64,000 nucleotides of DNA from an uncultured Emticicia sp. (GCF_937903345.1 NZ_CALCZQ010000068.1:1-64000), one strand, 5' to 3'; shown: positions 45,787 through 55,912, counted from the stretch's first letter. A program made the numbers and translations. Notes: a model not told the origin generated them from the letters alone.

Positions 45787-46368
45787 ATGGGACAATATGT
45801 AGCGTTAAAATACGACAGATTCCGATTAAGCGATGACGAATTTTATGATTTCTGTACACAAAATGACAGTCTAAAATTTGAAAGAGATGCAAAAGGAAAC
45901 ATTTTAATTATGCCGAATACAGGAGGAATAACAGGAAATTTGAAATTTGAATTAAATATTGAATTCGGAATTTGGAATCGTCAAGCAAAACTTGGTAAAG
46001 GTTTTGATTCATCAACAACATTTCGTTTGCCAAGTTCAGCGGCACGCTCGGCGGATGTGGCTTGGGTAAATAATGAAAATTGGAATCAATTAGATTTAGC
46101 ACAACAGACTAAATTTCCTCCTGTTTGTCCTGATTTTGTTTTGGAATTAATGAGTACCACAGATAATTTGAAAGACTCTACTAAAAAAATGGAAGAAGAA
46201 TGGATGGGAAATGGTTGTAAATTAGCTTGGTTGATCAATCCTAAAACTCAAAAAACGTATATTTTTAGAGAAAATAAAGAAGTTGAAATTGTTGTGGGCT
46301 TTGACCAAAAACTCTCTGGCGAAAATGTATTAGTTGGCTTTGAATTAGATTTGAGCATTTTGAAATAA
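45787..46368 (+). CDS. Uma2 family (DUF820) putative nuclease, subtype 1
   Basis: 193 aa. The PD-(D/E)XK-like Uma2 fold is visible: FERDAKGNILIMPNTGG, RSADVAWVNNENW (active-site Asp), PDFVLELMSTTDN (Glu-x-x-x-Ser/Thr) and a Lys in the WLINPKTQKTYIF region. The sequence MPNTGG / STTFRLPSSAARSADV is the cyanobacterial-like subtype. Function of Uma2 proteins is unproven. It converges with another Uma2 gene; the stop codons are 3 nt apart. Confidence 0.85.
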   Translation: MGQYVALKYDRFRLSDDEFYDFCTQNDSLKFERDAKGNILIMPNTGGITGNLKFELNIEFGIWNRQAKLGKGFDSSTTFRLPSSAARSADVAWVNNENWNQLDLAQQTKFPPVCPDFVLELMSTTDNLKDSTKKMEEEWMGNGCKLAWLINPKTQKTYIFRENKEVEIVVGFDQKLSGENVLVGFELDLSILK

Positions 46369-46371
46369 ATA

Positions 46372-46956
46372 TCACGCTGTTTTCTCCCAATCCAAATAAA
46401 TATCATTGAGTGAAATTTCTACATCGACTGATTTTAGTTCGATAATATCTTCGATTTTCGTATAGGAACGATATTGCCAAAAAATAGCATTTTCAGGTTT
46501 ATAGTAGGTTTCGACTAAAATCTCGTTTTGAGATACCAAAATGTACTCCTTAAAAGAAGTGATTTTTTGATATGCTTGGAATTTACCTTGTCGGTCATAT
46601 AATGCGGTTGAATCTGATAATACCTCAACTATTAAAATTGGATTCTTTACCGCATGAGGCATTTCTGGAAAAGTTTCAGTTTTGCCACACACCACAAAAG
46701 TATCAGAATAAACAAACTTTTCATCAGAAACCGCAATTTTTGCATCACTGTTGTAAGTTCGACAAGATTTGGCTTTTGTCTTTAAAGCTTGTCTAAGACT
46801 TCCGCCAACATTATTCGATAATAAGCTATGATTGAGCGTTCCGCCAGCCATGGCGAAAATTTCTCCCTCATGATATTCAAGTTTTTCTAAAGAATTTGCC
46901 TCCATTTCGAGGTATTCCTCTATTGAATATTTATGTTTTGGTGTTTCTTCGCACAT
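46372..46956 (-). CDS. Uma2 family putative nuclease, subtype 2
   Basis: 194 aa. It has the second common Uma2 form, starting KHKYSIEEYLEMEANS, KLEYHEGEIFAMAGGTLNH, TYNSDAKIAVSDEKFVYSD (active-site Asp in SD), PILIVEVLSDSTALYDRQG (Glu core) and KFQAYQKITSFKEYILVSQ. It is clearly a different subfamily from the convergent neighbour, so the pair was not made by a recent tandem duplication. The role is unknown; catalytic residues look intact. Confidence 0.85.
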   Translation of the reverse strand: MCEETPKHKYSIEEYLEMEANSLEKLEYHEGEIFAMAGGTLNHSLLSNNVGGSLRQALKTKAKSCRTYNSDAKIAVSDEKFVYSDTFVVCGKTETFPEMPHAVKNPILIVEVLSDSTALYDRQGKFQAYQKITSFKEYILVSQNEILVETYYKPENAIFWQYRSYTKIEDIIELKSVDVEISLNDIYLDWEKTA

Positions 46957-47364
46957 AAATTTCTATTTTTCGATTAGAAATATACTGGTTTTTAGAGAAC
47001 GCCTAATATACACCTGTTAATAGTCATGTGTGATGCTGGGCTTATAATACGAGTTTTTGCAACTTTATTAATGCAACCATTCAAACTATGAATGAGCAAA
47101 TATTGTGTTAATATATAGACGAAGGCTAAACTTTAGTTTTTATTTTAAATATAGTTGTCAATATTTTTCTTGATTTGAAAAAAACAAATCCAAATTTCGG
47201 AAATAAACTCAAATAGCCAATTTATCTAATGGTCTTTTTGTTTGGTGAAAATCCTAATTTCAGAAACGGCGGTAAATGAAAGTTTTTAAATAATATTTTA
47301 AAATCCGCCTAGTTGTTGTCAGTTATAATCAAGTTCTATGGGTAATTAATATTTCACAGAAACC
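46957..47364. other. Gene-free intergenic region between Uma2 and leuS
   Basis: About 400 bp of AT-rich DNA without a credible ORF or RNA on either strand. GCCTAAT (46999-47005) and a distant GGGC (47038-47041) vaguely recall an integron attachment site but do not form a stem, so I list nothing there. Confidence 0.4.
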
Positions 47365-47368
47365 CAAA

Positions 47369-47394
47369 AAAAGCCCCAATTTCTTGGGGCTTTT
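47369..47394 (-). terminator. Terminator after leuS
   Basis: AAAAGCCCCAA (47369-47379) and TTGGGGCTTTT (47384-47394) form a perfect 11-bp stem. On the minus strand a T run continues past the stem (T at 47370-47366), as expected downstream of leuS, whose stop is 7 nt away. Confidence 0.85.
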
Positions 47395-47400
47395 CAAAAA

Positions 47401-50211
47401 TTATATCACCACATTTACAATCCGTTTCGGTACAACAATGATTTTCTTTGGCGTTGCACCTTCCAACCATTTTAATACTAAATCATTTTCTAAAACTAAT
47501 TTTTCAATCTCTTCTTTACTCATATCGGCAGGGAAGTTGAGCGTTGCACGCACTTTACCATTTATCTGAATCGGATACTCAAATGAATCTTCAATCAAAT
47601 GTTTTGCCTCAAAAATAGGGAATTCTTGAACTGTAATACTATCAGCATTGCCTAAAATTTGCCATAATTCTTCTGTTACATGGGGTGCATAAGGTGAAAG
47701 AATTACAACTAATTTTTCAAGAATGGCTTTTTTATGGCATTTCAAGTCAGAAAGCTCATTTACACAAATCATAAACGAACTGACAGAGGTGTTGAATGAG
47801 AATGACTCAATATCTTCGTTTACTTTTTTGATTGTTTTGTGCAAAGCCTTCAATTCTTCTTTGGTTGGTTCAGCATCAACTACCAAATTTTTGCCGTTTT
47901 GGTCGAAAAACAATCGCCATAATTTACGTACAAATCTATACGTTCCTTCAATACCACGAGTATCCCAAGGCTTGCTTTCGGTCAATGGCCCTAAGAACAT
48001 TTCGTAAAGACGGAATGTATCAGCACCGTATTTCTCAACAATTGTATCGGGATTTACCACATTGTACTTCGATTTTGACATTTTTTCTACTTCCGAACCA
48101 CAAACATATTTTCCTTGCGACGCACCGCCATCTTCCAAAATAAATTGTGGGTCATCGCCAATGTCATTTCTAGTTGCTTTAAATTTTTCTACATCTAAAA
48201 CATCATTTTCTACAATATTTACATCAACATGAAGTTTTGTTGTCTCGTATTGGTCTTTTAAACCATAAGACACAAAAGTTACTTTTTCTGAATCTTTCAA
48301 GCGATATACAAAATTCGAACGTCCCATAATCATCCCTTGATTGATGAGCTTCATGGCGTATTCTTCTTGCGGAACATGACCTCTATCTTTCAAGAATTTG
48401 TTCCAAAAACGGCTATACAATAAATGTCCAGTGGCGTGTTCTGTTCCACCTAAATATAAATCCACATTTTGCCAGTAATCAATCGCTTCTTTCGAGGCAA
48501 ACTCTTGGTCGTTATGGGCATCCATGTATCTGAACCAATACCAGCTACTTCCTGCCCAACCTGGCATGGTGCTTAGTTCGTATTCATTTCCTTTATAATT
48601 CCAACCTTCGGCACGGCCCAAAGGTGGTTCGCCATCTTCGGTTGGTAGATATTTATCAATTTCTGGCAAAACCAAAGGCAAATCTTCTTTATCAATCAAA
48701 TAAGGAAGCGGTTCACCGCCTGGATTGTCTTTAAAGAAAACAGGCACAGGTTCGCCCCAATAACGCTGGCGAGCAAAAACTGCATCACGCAAACGATAAT
48801 TTACCTTACCTTTTCCGATGCCATTTTCTTCCATGAAAGCAATCAATTTGGCCGTAGCTTCTTTGTATTCAAGGCCATTTATCATGCCCGAATTGATGTA
48901 CTTACCTTCTTTGGTAGCATCAGCCTGGGTTTCAATATCTGCTTGAGCATCAAGGATTTGTATGATAGGTAAACCAAAATGTGTTGCAAAATTCCAGTCA
49001 CGTTGGTCGCCCGAAGGCACACCCATCACAGCACCCGTTCCGTAACCTGCCAAAACATAATCTGCAATCCAAATAGGCACTTTTTCTCCGCTAAAAGGAT
49101 TGATACAAAAGCTGCCTGTAAAAGCTCCTGAAACGGTTCTTACATCAGACATACGGTCGAGTTCAGAACGTTTTTGAGTTTCGGAAATATAATTTTCAAT
49201 GCTTTCTTTTTGCTCAGGAGTTGTCAACGAAGCTACAAATTCATGCTCTGGAGCCAAAACCATGAACGAAACGCCATAAATGGTATCAACACGAGTCGTA
49301 AAAACTTCAATTTTAGCATCAGCATTGTTTTCAAGAGTAAACTTTACCATTGCTCCAACCGAGCGACCAATCCAGTTTTTTTGTTGTTCTTTCAAAGAAT
49401 CTGACCAATCAACCAAGTCCAAACCGCTAATCAAACGGTCGGCATAAGCGGTAATTCTCATCACCCATTGTTGCATTTTTTTCTGAACGACAGGGTAGCC
49501 ACCACGCTCCGAAACGCCATCTTTTACTTCATCGTTTGATAAAACCATTCCGAGTGCAGGGCAGAAATTTACAACAGCATCAGAAAGATAAGTCAAGCGA
49601 TAATCGAGTGAAATTTTGTATTTCTCAGTTTCGCTAAAAGATTTCCATTCTTCGGCCGTGAAACTTGAAGTTTCATCATTGCAAGCTGCCTTTAATCCCG
49701 ATGTTCCATTTTGCTCAAATTTTGCATATAAAGTTTCAATAGATTCGGCTTTGTCAGAGTCCTTATTGTACCAAGAATCAAACAATTCCATGAAAATCCA
49801 CTGTGTCCACTTATAATATTTAGCATCCGATGTACGCACTTCACGGCTCCAATCGTAGCAAAAACCAATTTTTTTTAATTGACTGATATAAGTAGTAATA
49901 TTATTTTCGGTCGTGACGGCAGGGTGCTGTCCTGTTTGAATCGCATATTGCTCAGCAGGAAGGCCAAACGAGTCGAAACCCATTGGGTGAAGCACATTAA
50001 ACCCTTTTAGACGTTTGTATCTTGAATAAATATCGGTTGCGATATAGCCAAGTGGATGTCCGACATGCAGGCCAGCCCCCGATGGATATGGGAACATATC
50101 CAACACATAAAACTTTGGCTTAGTGTGGTCGATTTCTACTTTGTAAGTTTGGTTTTCCTCCCAAACTTGTTGCCATTTTTTTTCAATTTCACGATGGTTA
50201 AACTCCGACAT
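47401..50211 (-). CDS. leuS: Leucyl-tRNA synthetase
   Basis: 936 aa, the long bacterial class I form. The ATP-binding HIGH-type motif is HVGH at residues 49-52 (YPSGAGLHVGHPLGY), and the KMSKS motif is intact in EKMSKSKYNVVNP near residue 707. The CP1 editing domain around residues 220-430 has the threonine-rich segment (VFTTRVDTIYGVSFMVLAPEH) and GTGAVMGVPSGDQRD (editing Asp). Zinc-site and anticodon-binding domains follow. An insert of charged sequence lies near residues 660-690 (GRSNFVYRLKDSEKVTF and flanking). It charges tRNA-Leu. Confidence 0.97.
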   Translation of the reverse strand: MSEFNHREIEKKWQQVWEENQTYKVEIDHTKPKFYVLDMFPYPSGAGLHVGHPLGYIATDIYSRYKRLKGFNVLHPMGFDSFGLPAEQYAIQTGQHPAVTTENNITTYISQLKKIGFCYDWSREVRTSDAKYYKWTQWIFMELFDSWYNKDSDKAESIETLYAKFEQNGTSGLKAACNDETSSFTAEEWKSFSETEKYKISLDYRLTYLSDAVVNFCPALGMVLSNDEVKDGVSERGGYPVVQKKMQQWVMRITAYADRLISGLDLVDWSDSLKEQQKNWIGRSVGAMVKFTLENNADAKIEVFTTRVDTIYGVSFMVLAPEHEFVASLTTPEQKESIENYISETQKRSELDRMSDVRTVSGAFTGSFCINPFSGEKVPIWIADYVLAGYGTGAVMGVPSGDQRDWNFATHFGLPIIQILDAQADIETQADATKEGKYINSGMINGLEYKEATAKLIAFMEENGIGKGKVNYRLRDAVFARQRYWGEPVPVFFKDNPGGEPLPYLIDKEDLPLVLPEIDKYLPTEDGEPPLGRAEGWNYKGNEYELSTMPGWAGSSWYWFRYMDAHNDQEFASKEAIDYWQNVDLYLGGTEHATGHLLYSRFWNKFLKDRGHVPQEEYAMKLINQGMIMGRSNFVYRLKDSEKVTFVSYGLKDQYETTKLHVDVNIVENDVLDVEKFKATRNDIGDDPQFILEDGGASQGKYVCGSEVEKMSKSKYNVVNPDTIVEKYGADTFRLYEMFLGPLTESKPWDTRGIEGTYRFVRKLWRLFFDQNGKNLVVDAEPTKEELKALHKTIKKVNEDIESFSFNTSVSSFMICVNELSDLKCHKKAILEKLVVILSPYAPHVTEELWQILGNADSITVQEFPIFEAKHLIEDSFEYPIQINGKVRATLNFPADMSKEEIEKLVLENDLVLKWLEGATPKKIIVVPKRIVNVVI

Positions 50212-50328
50212 TTCTTGAATTTTGAATGAGTGATTGCTTGAATGAGCGAATAAAATTTCCGTAAAAATACAATTTTAAAGCTGTATCCTTGTTATTTTGT
50301 GCCTACAAAATCATAGCTTTTCAATCTT

Positions 50329-51246
50329 ATGTCCAAAAAGGTAATATTATCTCTGCTTATTTTTCTTGTAATCTCCTTATTATCAGCATTTTATACTAAA
50401 ACGTACAATCGAAATTCGCCGATAGTTTTGATGACCGATTTTGGCGTAAAAGATGGTGCAGTAGCTGCTATGAAAGGCGTAGCCTTGAATTTAGCTCCGA
50501 ATCTGACGATTCATGATCTTACGCACGAAATTCCAGCATATAATATTTGGGAAGGTGCTTTCAGACTGCAGCAAACTGCTCCATATTGGGCAGATGGAAC
50601 TGTGTTTGTGTGCGTGGTTGACCCTGGAGTGGGTACCAAACGCAAATCAATTATTTTGAAAACCAAAGCCAATCACTATTATGTTGGTCCCGATAATGGT
50701 TTGTTTACATTAGTGGCTGAAAACGAAGGAATTGATGAAATTCGTGAGATTTCTGAGGCTAATCGTTTGCCCAGTTCTCAAAATTCTTATACTTTTTTCG
50801 GGCGTGATGTATTTGCCTATTCTGGTGCAAAACTGGCATCAAACAAGATTTCTTTTGAAGAAGTAGGAGAGAAGGTAGACAATAATACCTTAGTAAAGTT
50901 GGATTATCCAAAACCAACATTTGAAAATGGCTTTATTTCTGGTGGAATTCCGATTTTAGATATTCAGTATGGAAATGTATGGACAAATATCAATCAAAAA
51001 ATAATGAATCAGCTAGGATTAAAGATTGGCGATAAGCTTTTGGTAAAAATATTTGATGGTGAAAAGAAAGTTTATGAAGGAATGATGCCTTATGTGCATA
51101 CATTTGGAGATGTGAAAGAAGGAGAAAATCTCTGCTACTTGAATAGTTTACTGAATTTATCTTTTGGAATCAATATGGATGATTTTTCAAAAAAATATTC
51201 AGTTCGCAGTGGCACAAATTGGAAGGCTGAGTTGAAGAAATTGTGA
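50329..51246 (+). CDS. SAM hydroxide adenosyltransferase-like protein (DUF62)
   Basis: 305 aa. An N-terminal hydrophobic helix (residues 4-22) acts as a signal anchor or signal peptide. The SAM-dependent halogenase/hydroxide adenosyltransferase fold follows: LMTDFGVKDGAVAAMKG (Asp of the catalytic triad), LTHEIPAYNIWEGAFRLQ (His/Glu), VVDPGVGTKRKSI (diphosphate-like loop), GPDNGLFTLV, and FFGRDVFAYSGAKLA. Members without the halide pocket hydrolyse SAM to adenosine and methionine. The exported form is unusual for the family. It is divergent from leuS. Confidence 0.85.
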   Translation: MSKKVILSLLIFLVISLLSAFYTKTYNRNSPIVLMTDFGVKDGAVAAMKGVALNLAPNLTIHDLTHEIPAYNIWEGAFRLQQTAPYWADGTVFVCVVDPGVGTKRKSIILKTKANHYYVGPDNGLFTLVAENEGIDEIREISEANRLPSSQNSYTFFGRDVFAYSGAKLASNKISFEEVGEKVDNNTLVKLDYPKPTFENGFISGGIPILDIQYGNVWTNINQKIMNQLGLKIGDKLLVKIFDGEKKVYEGMMPYVHTFGDVKEGENLCYLNSLLNLSFGINMDDFSKKYSVRSGTNWKAELKKL

Positions 51247-51282
51247 AAACCCAAAAAGTCTAAATCCTTTTGGGTTTTCATT
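51245..51282. terminator. Terminator overlapping the DUF62 stop codon
   Basis: GAAAACCCAAAAAG (51245-51258) pairs with CTTTTGGGTTTTC (51267-51279), one extra A in the first arm. The first arm starts within the TGA stop. It stands between convergent genes and can serve both. Confidence 0.75.
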
Positions 51283-51291
51283 CCATTAAAA

Positions 51292-52224
51292 TTATATTAC
51301 CGATTTTATTTCATACATTTCGGAAATTACCTTAAATGAATCCATCAAAGAAGTAAATCTTATTGTATCTACATTTGTAAGCATATCTGTCGGAATTCGG
51401 CTATTGGTTTCGATTTTCAGGCCTCTTTTTTGTAAGAATAATTTAGCCGAGAACGGATAAAAAGTATGCGTTACTCTATCCATCATTGTCAGAATGGCGT
51501 GCAATTGATTCAGCTTTTCGGTTCGGCCATTCGTGAAAAACTCATTTAATAAATGACTATATGGCTCTGGATAAAAATTGGCCGAAATGGGCGAAATTCC
51601 TCTTGCACCTGATTCGAGGGAATCAAGGGCAGTAGCAGTATCGGCATTATAAAGGCCAAAATTTGTATTTTTTATAACATCCGACTTCCGCTCTAATGAG
51701 ATTGAATTACAACTCGTATCTTTATGATAAACAAAACGCCCAGTCGATGCCATCCATTTTAGCATTTCGGTGCTTAAAAGACGTTTGTATGGAACAGGAC
51801 ATTCATAAACACCTAAAGGGATATTTTCAGTTGCTCGCATTATTTCTTCTAAGCGAGATTTCAAGACATCATCATTTTCATCAGGCTCTACGAGCATACT
51901 GGTAATCAAGATTACTGCATTTATACCCGTATCGTATATTTTTTTTATAAATTCTATGTTTGAAGCTCCGCCACGATTAAAAGTTCCTGTGGCAACAACT
52001 GGCACTTTATCTTGGCAAAATTTCATAACGCTACTCGTCAATAATAGTCGTTCGTCAGTTGTGAGTTGATACATTTCGCTCGAAAGGCAGTTGGCAAACA
52101 TACCATTTGAGCCAGCATCAAGATACATATTTGTTAGTCTTTCTAAGCCAACAATATCAATCTGATTGTTCGGTTTAAAAGGCGTAATCATCACGGGCCA
52201 TAGCCCTTTAGGTAATAAATTCAT
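51292..52224 (-). CDS. N-acetylneuraminate lyase/dihydrodipicolinate synthase family aldolase
   Basis: 310 aa, TIM-barrel class I aldolase. Residue Y140 (PLGVYECP) and the Schiff-base K168 (VYHKDT) are in the expected positions. The usual GTTGE loop reads NCLSSEMYQ (residues 45-53), a departure that argues against ordinary dihydrodipicolinate synthase. An acid sugar such as sialic acid or a 2-keto-3-deoxy-hexonate is more likely. It is the last gene of the minus-strand glycan cluster, 63 nt after the DUF3748 lipoprotein gene. Confidence 0.78.
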   Translation of the reverse strand: MNLLPKGLWPVMITPFKPNNQIDIVGLERLTNMYLDAGSNGMFANCLSSEMYQLTTDERLLLTSSVMKFCQDKVPVVATGTFNRGGASNIEFIKKIYDTGINAVILITSMLVEPDENDDVLKSRLEEIMRATENIPLGVYECPVPYKRLLSTEMLKWMASTGRFVYHKDTSCNSISLERKSDVIKNTNFGLYNADTATALDSLESGARGISPISANFYPEPYSHLLNEFFTNGRTEKLNQLHAILTMMDRVTHTFYPFSAKLFLQKRGLKIETNSRIPTDMLTNVDTIRFTSLMDSFKVISEMYEIKSVI

Positions 52225-52287
52225 TGTTTTAGGAAGGTTGAATGTTGTTATTTTATGGTGTTCTTTGCCAAAGTGGTCTGTATTAGC

Positions 52288-53655
52288 TTAATCAAGTTTT
52301 ATCAAACATATTTGTTTGCTTTTTAAGCCATTGGTTGGATCTTCTAAAAGTCGATTAAAGGCTAAAGTTTTTCCATCATGCGATAAAACTAAATTACTTG
52401 GTGAAGGATTCATTGGCTTTGAAATAATTTTTAATCGCTTATCAAAATCTTGATCGTTGATTTCAACTTCGCAAATACTACCATTCCAAATATAAAAAAT
52501 ACTTTTGCCTGAAGGGTACCAACGGATGCTTCCTTCAACATTAGATTCGTGAAAAGTAATTTGTTTAAGACTTTCTCCGTTTGGTGAAATTGTAAATATT
52601 TGATTCATGTTTTTTGAGTCTTTTGCCAAGAATGCAAGCAAGTTTCCATCAAGTGTTGACCTTACAATTCCAATACAGCCTGCATGTGAGGTTTTTGATG
52701 TAAAAGTTAAACGTCTTTGAGATGTACCTTTAGGAGGTTTTGGCAATTGGGTTTCAGAACCCTCTAAGAAACCATATTCGCCATCAATTGCTATGTCTTC
52801 AGGCATATCGACGATAAAAACTTCATCTACATTTTCTCCATTTTCTGCTTTTACTGTGCCGATAAATGCACGAGACAATTGTCGAGTACCATTGGGTTTA
52901 AGATAACCATTTTTTCCAACCCAACTATCGCCTGCGGCTTTGCTGATTTCATCACTTCCAAATTTGGGTTTAGACACAACATTCACAATTAATGCCGAAA
53001 ACCATTCGCCTGAAAGATTTTCTCCATTATTTTTATCAATAATATAAACAGATTTTCCTTTTTTTGAAACCCCAATTGTTCTTAAATTATGGTTTTCTCC
53101 AGTCGAATCTTCCAAGGCTTTCATGATAGCATCATTATAGGTATAACCTATCCAATTTCCGTCGCCACTAAATTCGTGTCTGTGAGTTCCGCCTCTTAAT
53201 GCACCTTTTGTAAATGGCGAATTTATATCGCGGGCATCAATATAAACCGGATGATCATTTCTTGCTTCATCGACCATTACTCCCGTGCGTCGCCATTGTT
53301 GGTAAGGATTTTTCTCGCTTATACTATTCAAGCCATGAATAAAAACAATTTGATTGGCAACGGGTGAATAACTCGCTGCTCCAACGCCCGGCCCAAATGC
53401 TTGATTGTTTTTTATTTCATACACAATTTTTTTCTCACCAGTTTTTACATTAACTTTTTCAATTTTTGATGAAGCTGCAATTCCACCATCACCGGTGCGT
53501 ATATCATACACTAACCATTGATTATCTGGTGAAAAATTATCATTATTATCTAAATCGTGGTTGTAAGTTAGGTCATTTGTGAGTTGTATTTCGGGTAAAA
53601 ACATTGGTTTACAGCTTGTAAATAAGACAAAAATTAAAACACTATAGCTTTTCAT
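52288..53655 (-). CDS. DUF3748 beta-propeller lipoprotein
   Basis: 455 aa. A lipoprotein signal (FVLFTSCKP, Cys at residue 15) precedes the DUF3748 propeller: LTYNHDLDNNDNFSPDNQWLVYD, GVGAASYSPVANQIVFIHGL, TRRTG-like segment (QWRRTGVMVDEA) and repeated blades ending in SKTSHAGCIGIVRSTLDGNL and LSHDGKTLAFNRL. TolB-like WD-type blades account for most of the chain. The function of DUF3748 (E. coli YidR) is unknown. Twelve nt separate it from the upstream propeller-hydrolase gene. Confidence 0.82.
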   Translation of the reverse strand: MKSYSVLIFVLFTSCKPMFLPEIQLTNDLTYNHDLDNNDNFSPDNQWLVYDIRTGDGGIAASSKIEKVNVKTGEKKIVYEIKNNQAFGPGVGAASYSPVANQIVFIHGLNSISEKNPYQQWRRTGVMVDEARNDHPVYIDARDINSPFTKGALRGGTHRHEFSGDGNWIGYTYNDAIMKALEDSTGENHNLRTIGVSKKGKSVYIIDKNNGENLSGEWFSALIVNVVSKPKFGSDEISKAAGDSWVGKNGYLKPNGTRQLSRAFIGTVKAENGENVDEVFIVDMPEDIAIDGEYGFLEGSETQLPKPPKGTSQRRLTFTSKTSHAGCIGIVRSTLDGNLLAFLAKDSKNMNQIFTISPNGESLKQITFHESNVEGSIRWYPSGKSIFYIWNGSICEVEINDQDFDKRLKIISKPMNPSPSNLVLSHDGKTLAFNRLLEDPTNGLKSKQICLIKLD

Positions 53656-53667
53656 GGTGTGCCAAAA

Positions 53668-55884
53668 TTATTTTTGTGGTTGACTAATCACACCTAAATA
53701 CCTGCCCAACCAGTAAGGGAGCAACCAAATATCGCCCGCACTATGCTCCGAGGTTCCATTTCCTTTTGTTCGATCCAAATTAAACATATTTGCATTGTGC
53801 CTCTGAATCGGTCGCTCATCGGGCGGAAGAACTTCTTTTATAGTTTGACTGCGGAAATTAGTAGAAATTTTCCCAATATCCTTCCTGTGGCTATTCATAA
53901 TTGTCCAGTCGATCAGGTCGAGTGGGTGTTCTCTTAAATACCATATAGCCTCGTTTAAATCAAAATCTTTTGTGCCTGTCAAAGCCGTGAAGATATTCCA
54001 TAAACCTTCTTTCTCGGGTCTTTCTACCTGCCAATGGTCAATGATTGCTTTTTTGTAATGAGTTTTGAGCGTATCATTAAATGCGTAACGATATAATCCC
54101 CAATAGCCCAAAAAATACATTTCATCGTCGGAATGATTCCACGCATCTGACATTTTTTTACTGTGTTCATCGGCATCTTCGGCAGCGTAACCAATTTGCT
54201 TCATTGGTCGCATCAGATTCTCGAAATAGCCGTGTTTTATCATTAATTCAAAAGCTTTTTCTTTATAAATAGGTTTTTTGGTGAAATGATAAGCGGTTTG
54301 AAGCATAGCAATAATATTCGATGAATTGAGTTTTCGGTCACCAATGTTTGTCGGAAAAGCGTTTACATAACTCGGATTCCAACGCCCCCAAGCAGTTGGT
54401 TTTCCATCATAATCAATCAGGTAAAAGTCGTTTTTTATAATATGACCCATGAGCGTATCAATGAGTGCAATCGAACGTTTTTTTAGGTCGGTGTCTTTAA
54501 TGAGTTCGGCCATTGCTCCGTAGGCAAAAATATGCCCAATAGCTTCATCACTGCTAGTGGTAGCTTTCCAATCCCATTCTTTATCGCGTGAATGTTGCCA
54601 ACGGTCAGGGTCGGCAAGTTGGTTTATAAATCCACCTCGTTCAAACGAACGAGCAGGAAAACCTGCTATTTGATTTATAGAATAGAGTCGTTCCATTGCA
54701 TCCAATGATTCTCGGCAATTTTGTAAAGCATCAGCTTCTTTTGTGACCACATATCGAAAAATCTCTCCACCCAAATACATTGAAGTCCACAGTCCATCAT
54801 TGTCAGAGTCTGCCAAATAGCCAGTTGATAGATTTCCCTTTTCCATATTATCAAGTGAGGCATTGAAACCATTTCTGATGTGTCGAGTTCTGACTTGTTT
54901 TTCAAAGAAAACGGCTTTTTCGTGCAAGGTCATTTTCTTGAAACAAATTTGAGAAAGCCCTTTGTCGCTCACAATTAAAACTGATTTGTCTGGACCTTCG
55001 GAAATATGCTTGATTTGATTACTTGTTAGCCAGCGTTCGCCGTTGAAATAATCAAATTTTCCATCTTTTTTCAAAGCAAACGCTCCGTTTGTAGTTCCGA
55101 ACCAAACCTTTTCTCCAATACTTTTGATGGTTGTAATTTCTGTTGAAGGTAGCTTTAGTTGCTTGATACCCAATTGTTTTTTTGTTCCAATATCAATTAA
55201 AAAATAGCCATCGTTCGTGCCAATGTATAGGTTTTTATTATCAGATGAAAAATCAAAAGCGGTGAAATTATTTCCTTCAAATATTAAGTTTATTTTCTTT
55301 GTTTCTGCCGTAAAAGTAGAGATTGATTTTTTGCCTAAAATCCAAAAAAGATTAGTTGTAGTTTGAAATTTTAGGTCGATTATTTCATCATTAAAGTTAT
55401 CTAATTTCCATAAAACCTTTCTTTTATCAATCAACTCTAAGGCTTTTCCATCAGAAAGTAGAAAACCGAAGTTTTGCCCACCGACAAATAATTTCGCATC
55501 GGGTAAATCGTGTTTGGTGAATAAACTGCCTGCCCAAGCATTGCTAAAAACTGTTTTATCATCCAGCAAAACAAACTGATTTTCGTATAGACTAATTCCT
55601 TTAATATTTTTGTTTTGAATTGTTCGATTAGTCTGATCAGGCAGCAAATTTCCAGCAGAGAGAAACTGGCCATTATGTGGAACCAATAAGCCTGCCTTTG
55701 AAAATATTTTTATATTGCTATTGCGGTCTGAATAGACTTTTTGTGGAATAACTTCGTTGTCTTTGGTATAATATTTAATGCTATAATCTTGCAGAAAAGG
55801 CTTGTCTTGATAAACGGCTTGTTTGGTTTGAGCCAAAACAAGGCAGAATTTTAGTGTAAAAAGAAAAATAAGTGTTTTTTTCAT
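53668..55884 (-). CDS. Exported two-domain protein: N-terminal propeller, C-terminal alpha-barrel hydrolase-like
   Basis: 738 aa with a signal peptide ending near residue 18 (CLVLAQ). Residues 30-330 are short beta-propeller blades of the histidine-kinase ligand-binding type (FSSDNKNLYIGTNDGYFL, SIGEKVWFGTTNGAFALKKDG). Residues 340-735 are helical with YLADSDNDGLWTSMYLGGEIFRY, FERGGFINQLADPDRW, WDWKATTSSDEAIGHIF and YAAEDADEHSKKMSDAW, the pattern of an (alpha/alpha)6-barrel glycosidase. No catalytic family is assigned. It lies between the sialidase-like and DUF3748 genes and is likely to attack the same glycan. Confidence 0.7.
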   Translation of the reverse strand: MKKTLIFLFTLKFCLVLAQTKQAVYQDKPFLQDYSIKYYTKDNEVIPQKVYSDRNSNIKIFSKAGLLVPHNGQFLSAGNLLPDQTNRTIQNKNIKGISLYENQFVLLDDKTVFSNAWAGSLFTKHDLPDAKLFVGGQNFGFLLSDGKALELIDKRKVLWKLDNFNDEIIDLKFQTTTNLFWILGKKSISTFTAETKKINLIFEGNNFTAFDFSSDNKNLYIGTNDGYFLIDIGTKKQLGIKQLKLPSTEITTIKSIGEKVWFGTTNGAFALKKDGKFDYFNGERWLTSNQIKHISEGPDKSVLIVSDKGLSQICFKKMTLHEKAVFFEKQVRTRHIRNGFNASLDNMEKGNLSTGYLADSDNDGLWTSMYLGGEIFRYVVTKEADALQNCRESLDAMERLYSINQIAGFPARSFERGGFINQLADPDRWQHSRDKEWDWKATTSSDEAIGHIFAYGAMAELIKDTDLKKRSIALIDTLMGHIIKNDFYLIDYDGKPTAWGRWNPSYVNAFPTNIGDRKLNSSNIIAMLQTAYHFTKKPIYKEKAFELMIKHGYFENLMRPMKQIGYAAEDADEHSKKMSDAWNHSDDEMYFLGYWGLYRYAFNDTLKTHYKKAIIDHWQVERPEKEGLWNIFTALTGTKDFDLNEAIWYLREHPLDLIDWTIMNSHRKDIGKISTNFRSQTIKEVLPPDERPIQRHNANMFNLDRTKGNGTSEHSAGDIWLLPYWLGRYLGVISQPQK

Positions 55885-55912
55885 TGGCTGAAGGCTTGAT
55901 ATTTTAATTAAA

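Noticed and set aside
46990..47060. Integron attC-like site between Uma2 and leuS
   Set aside because: The GCCTAA-like and GGGC-like ends do not pair and no integrase or cassette is near.
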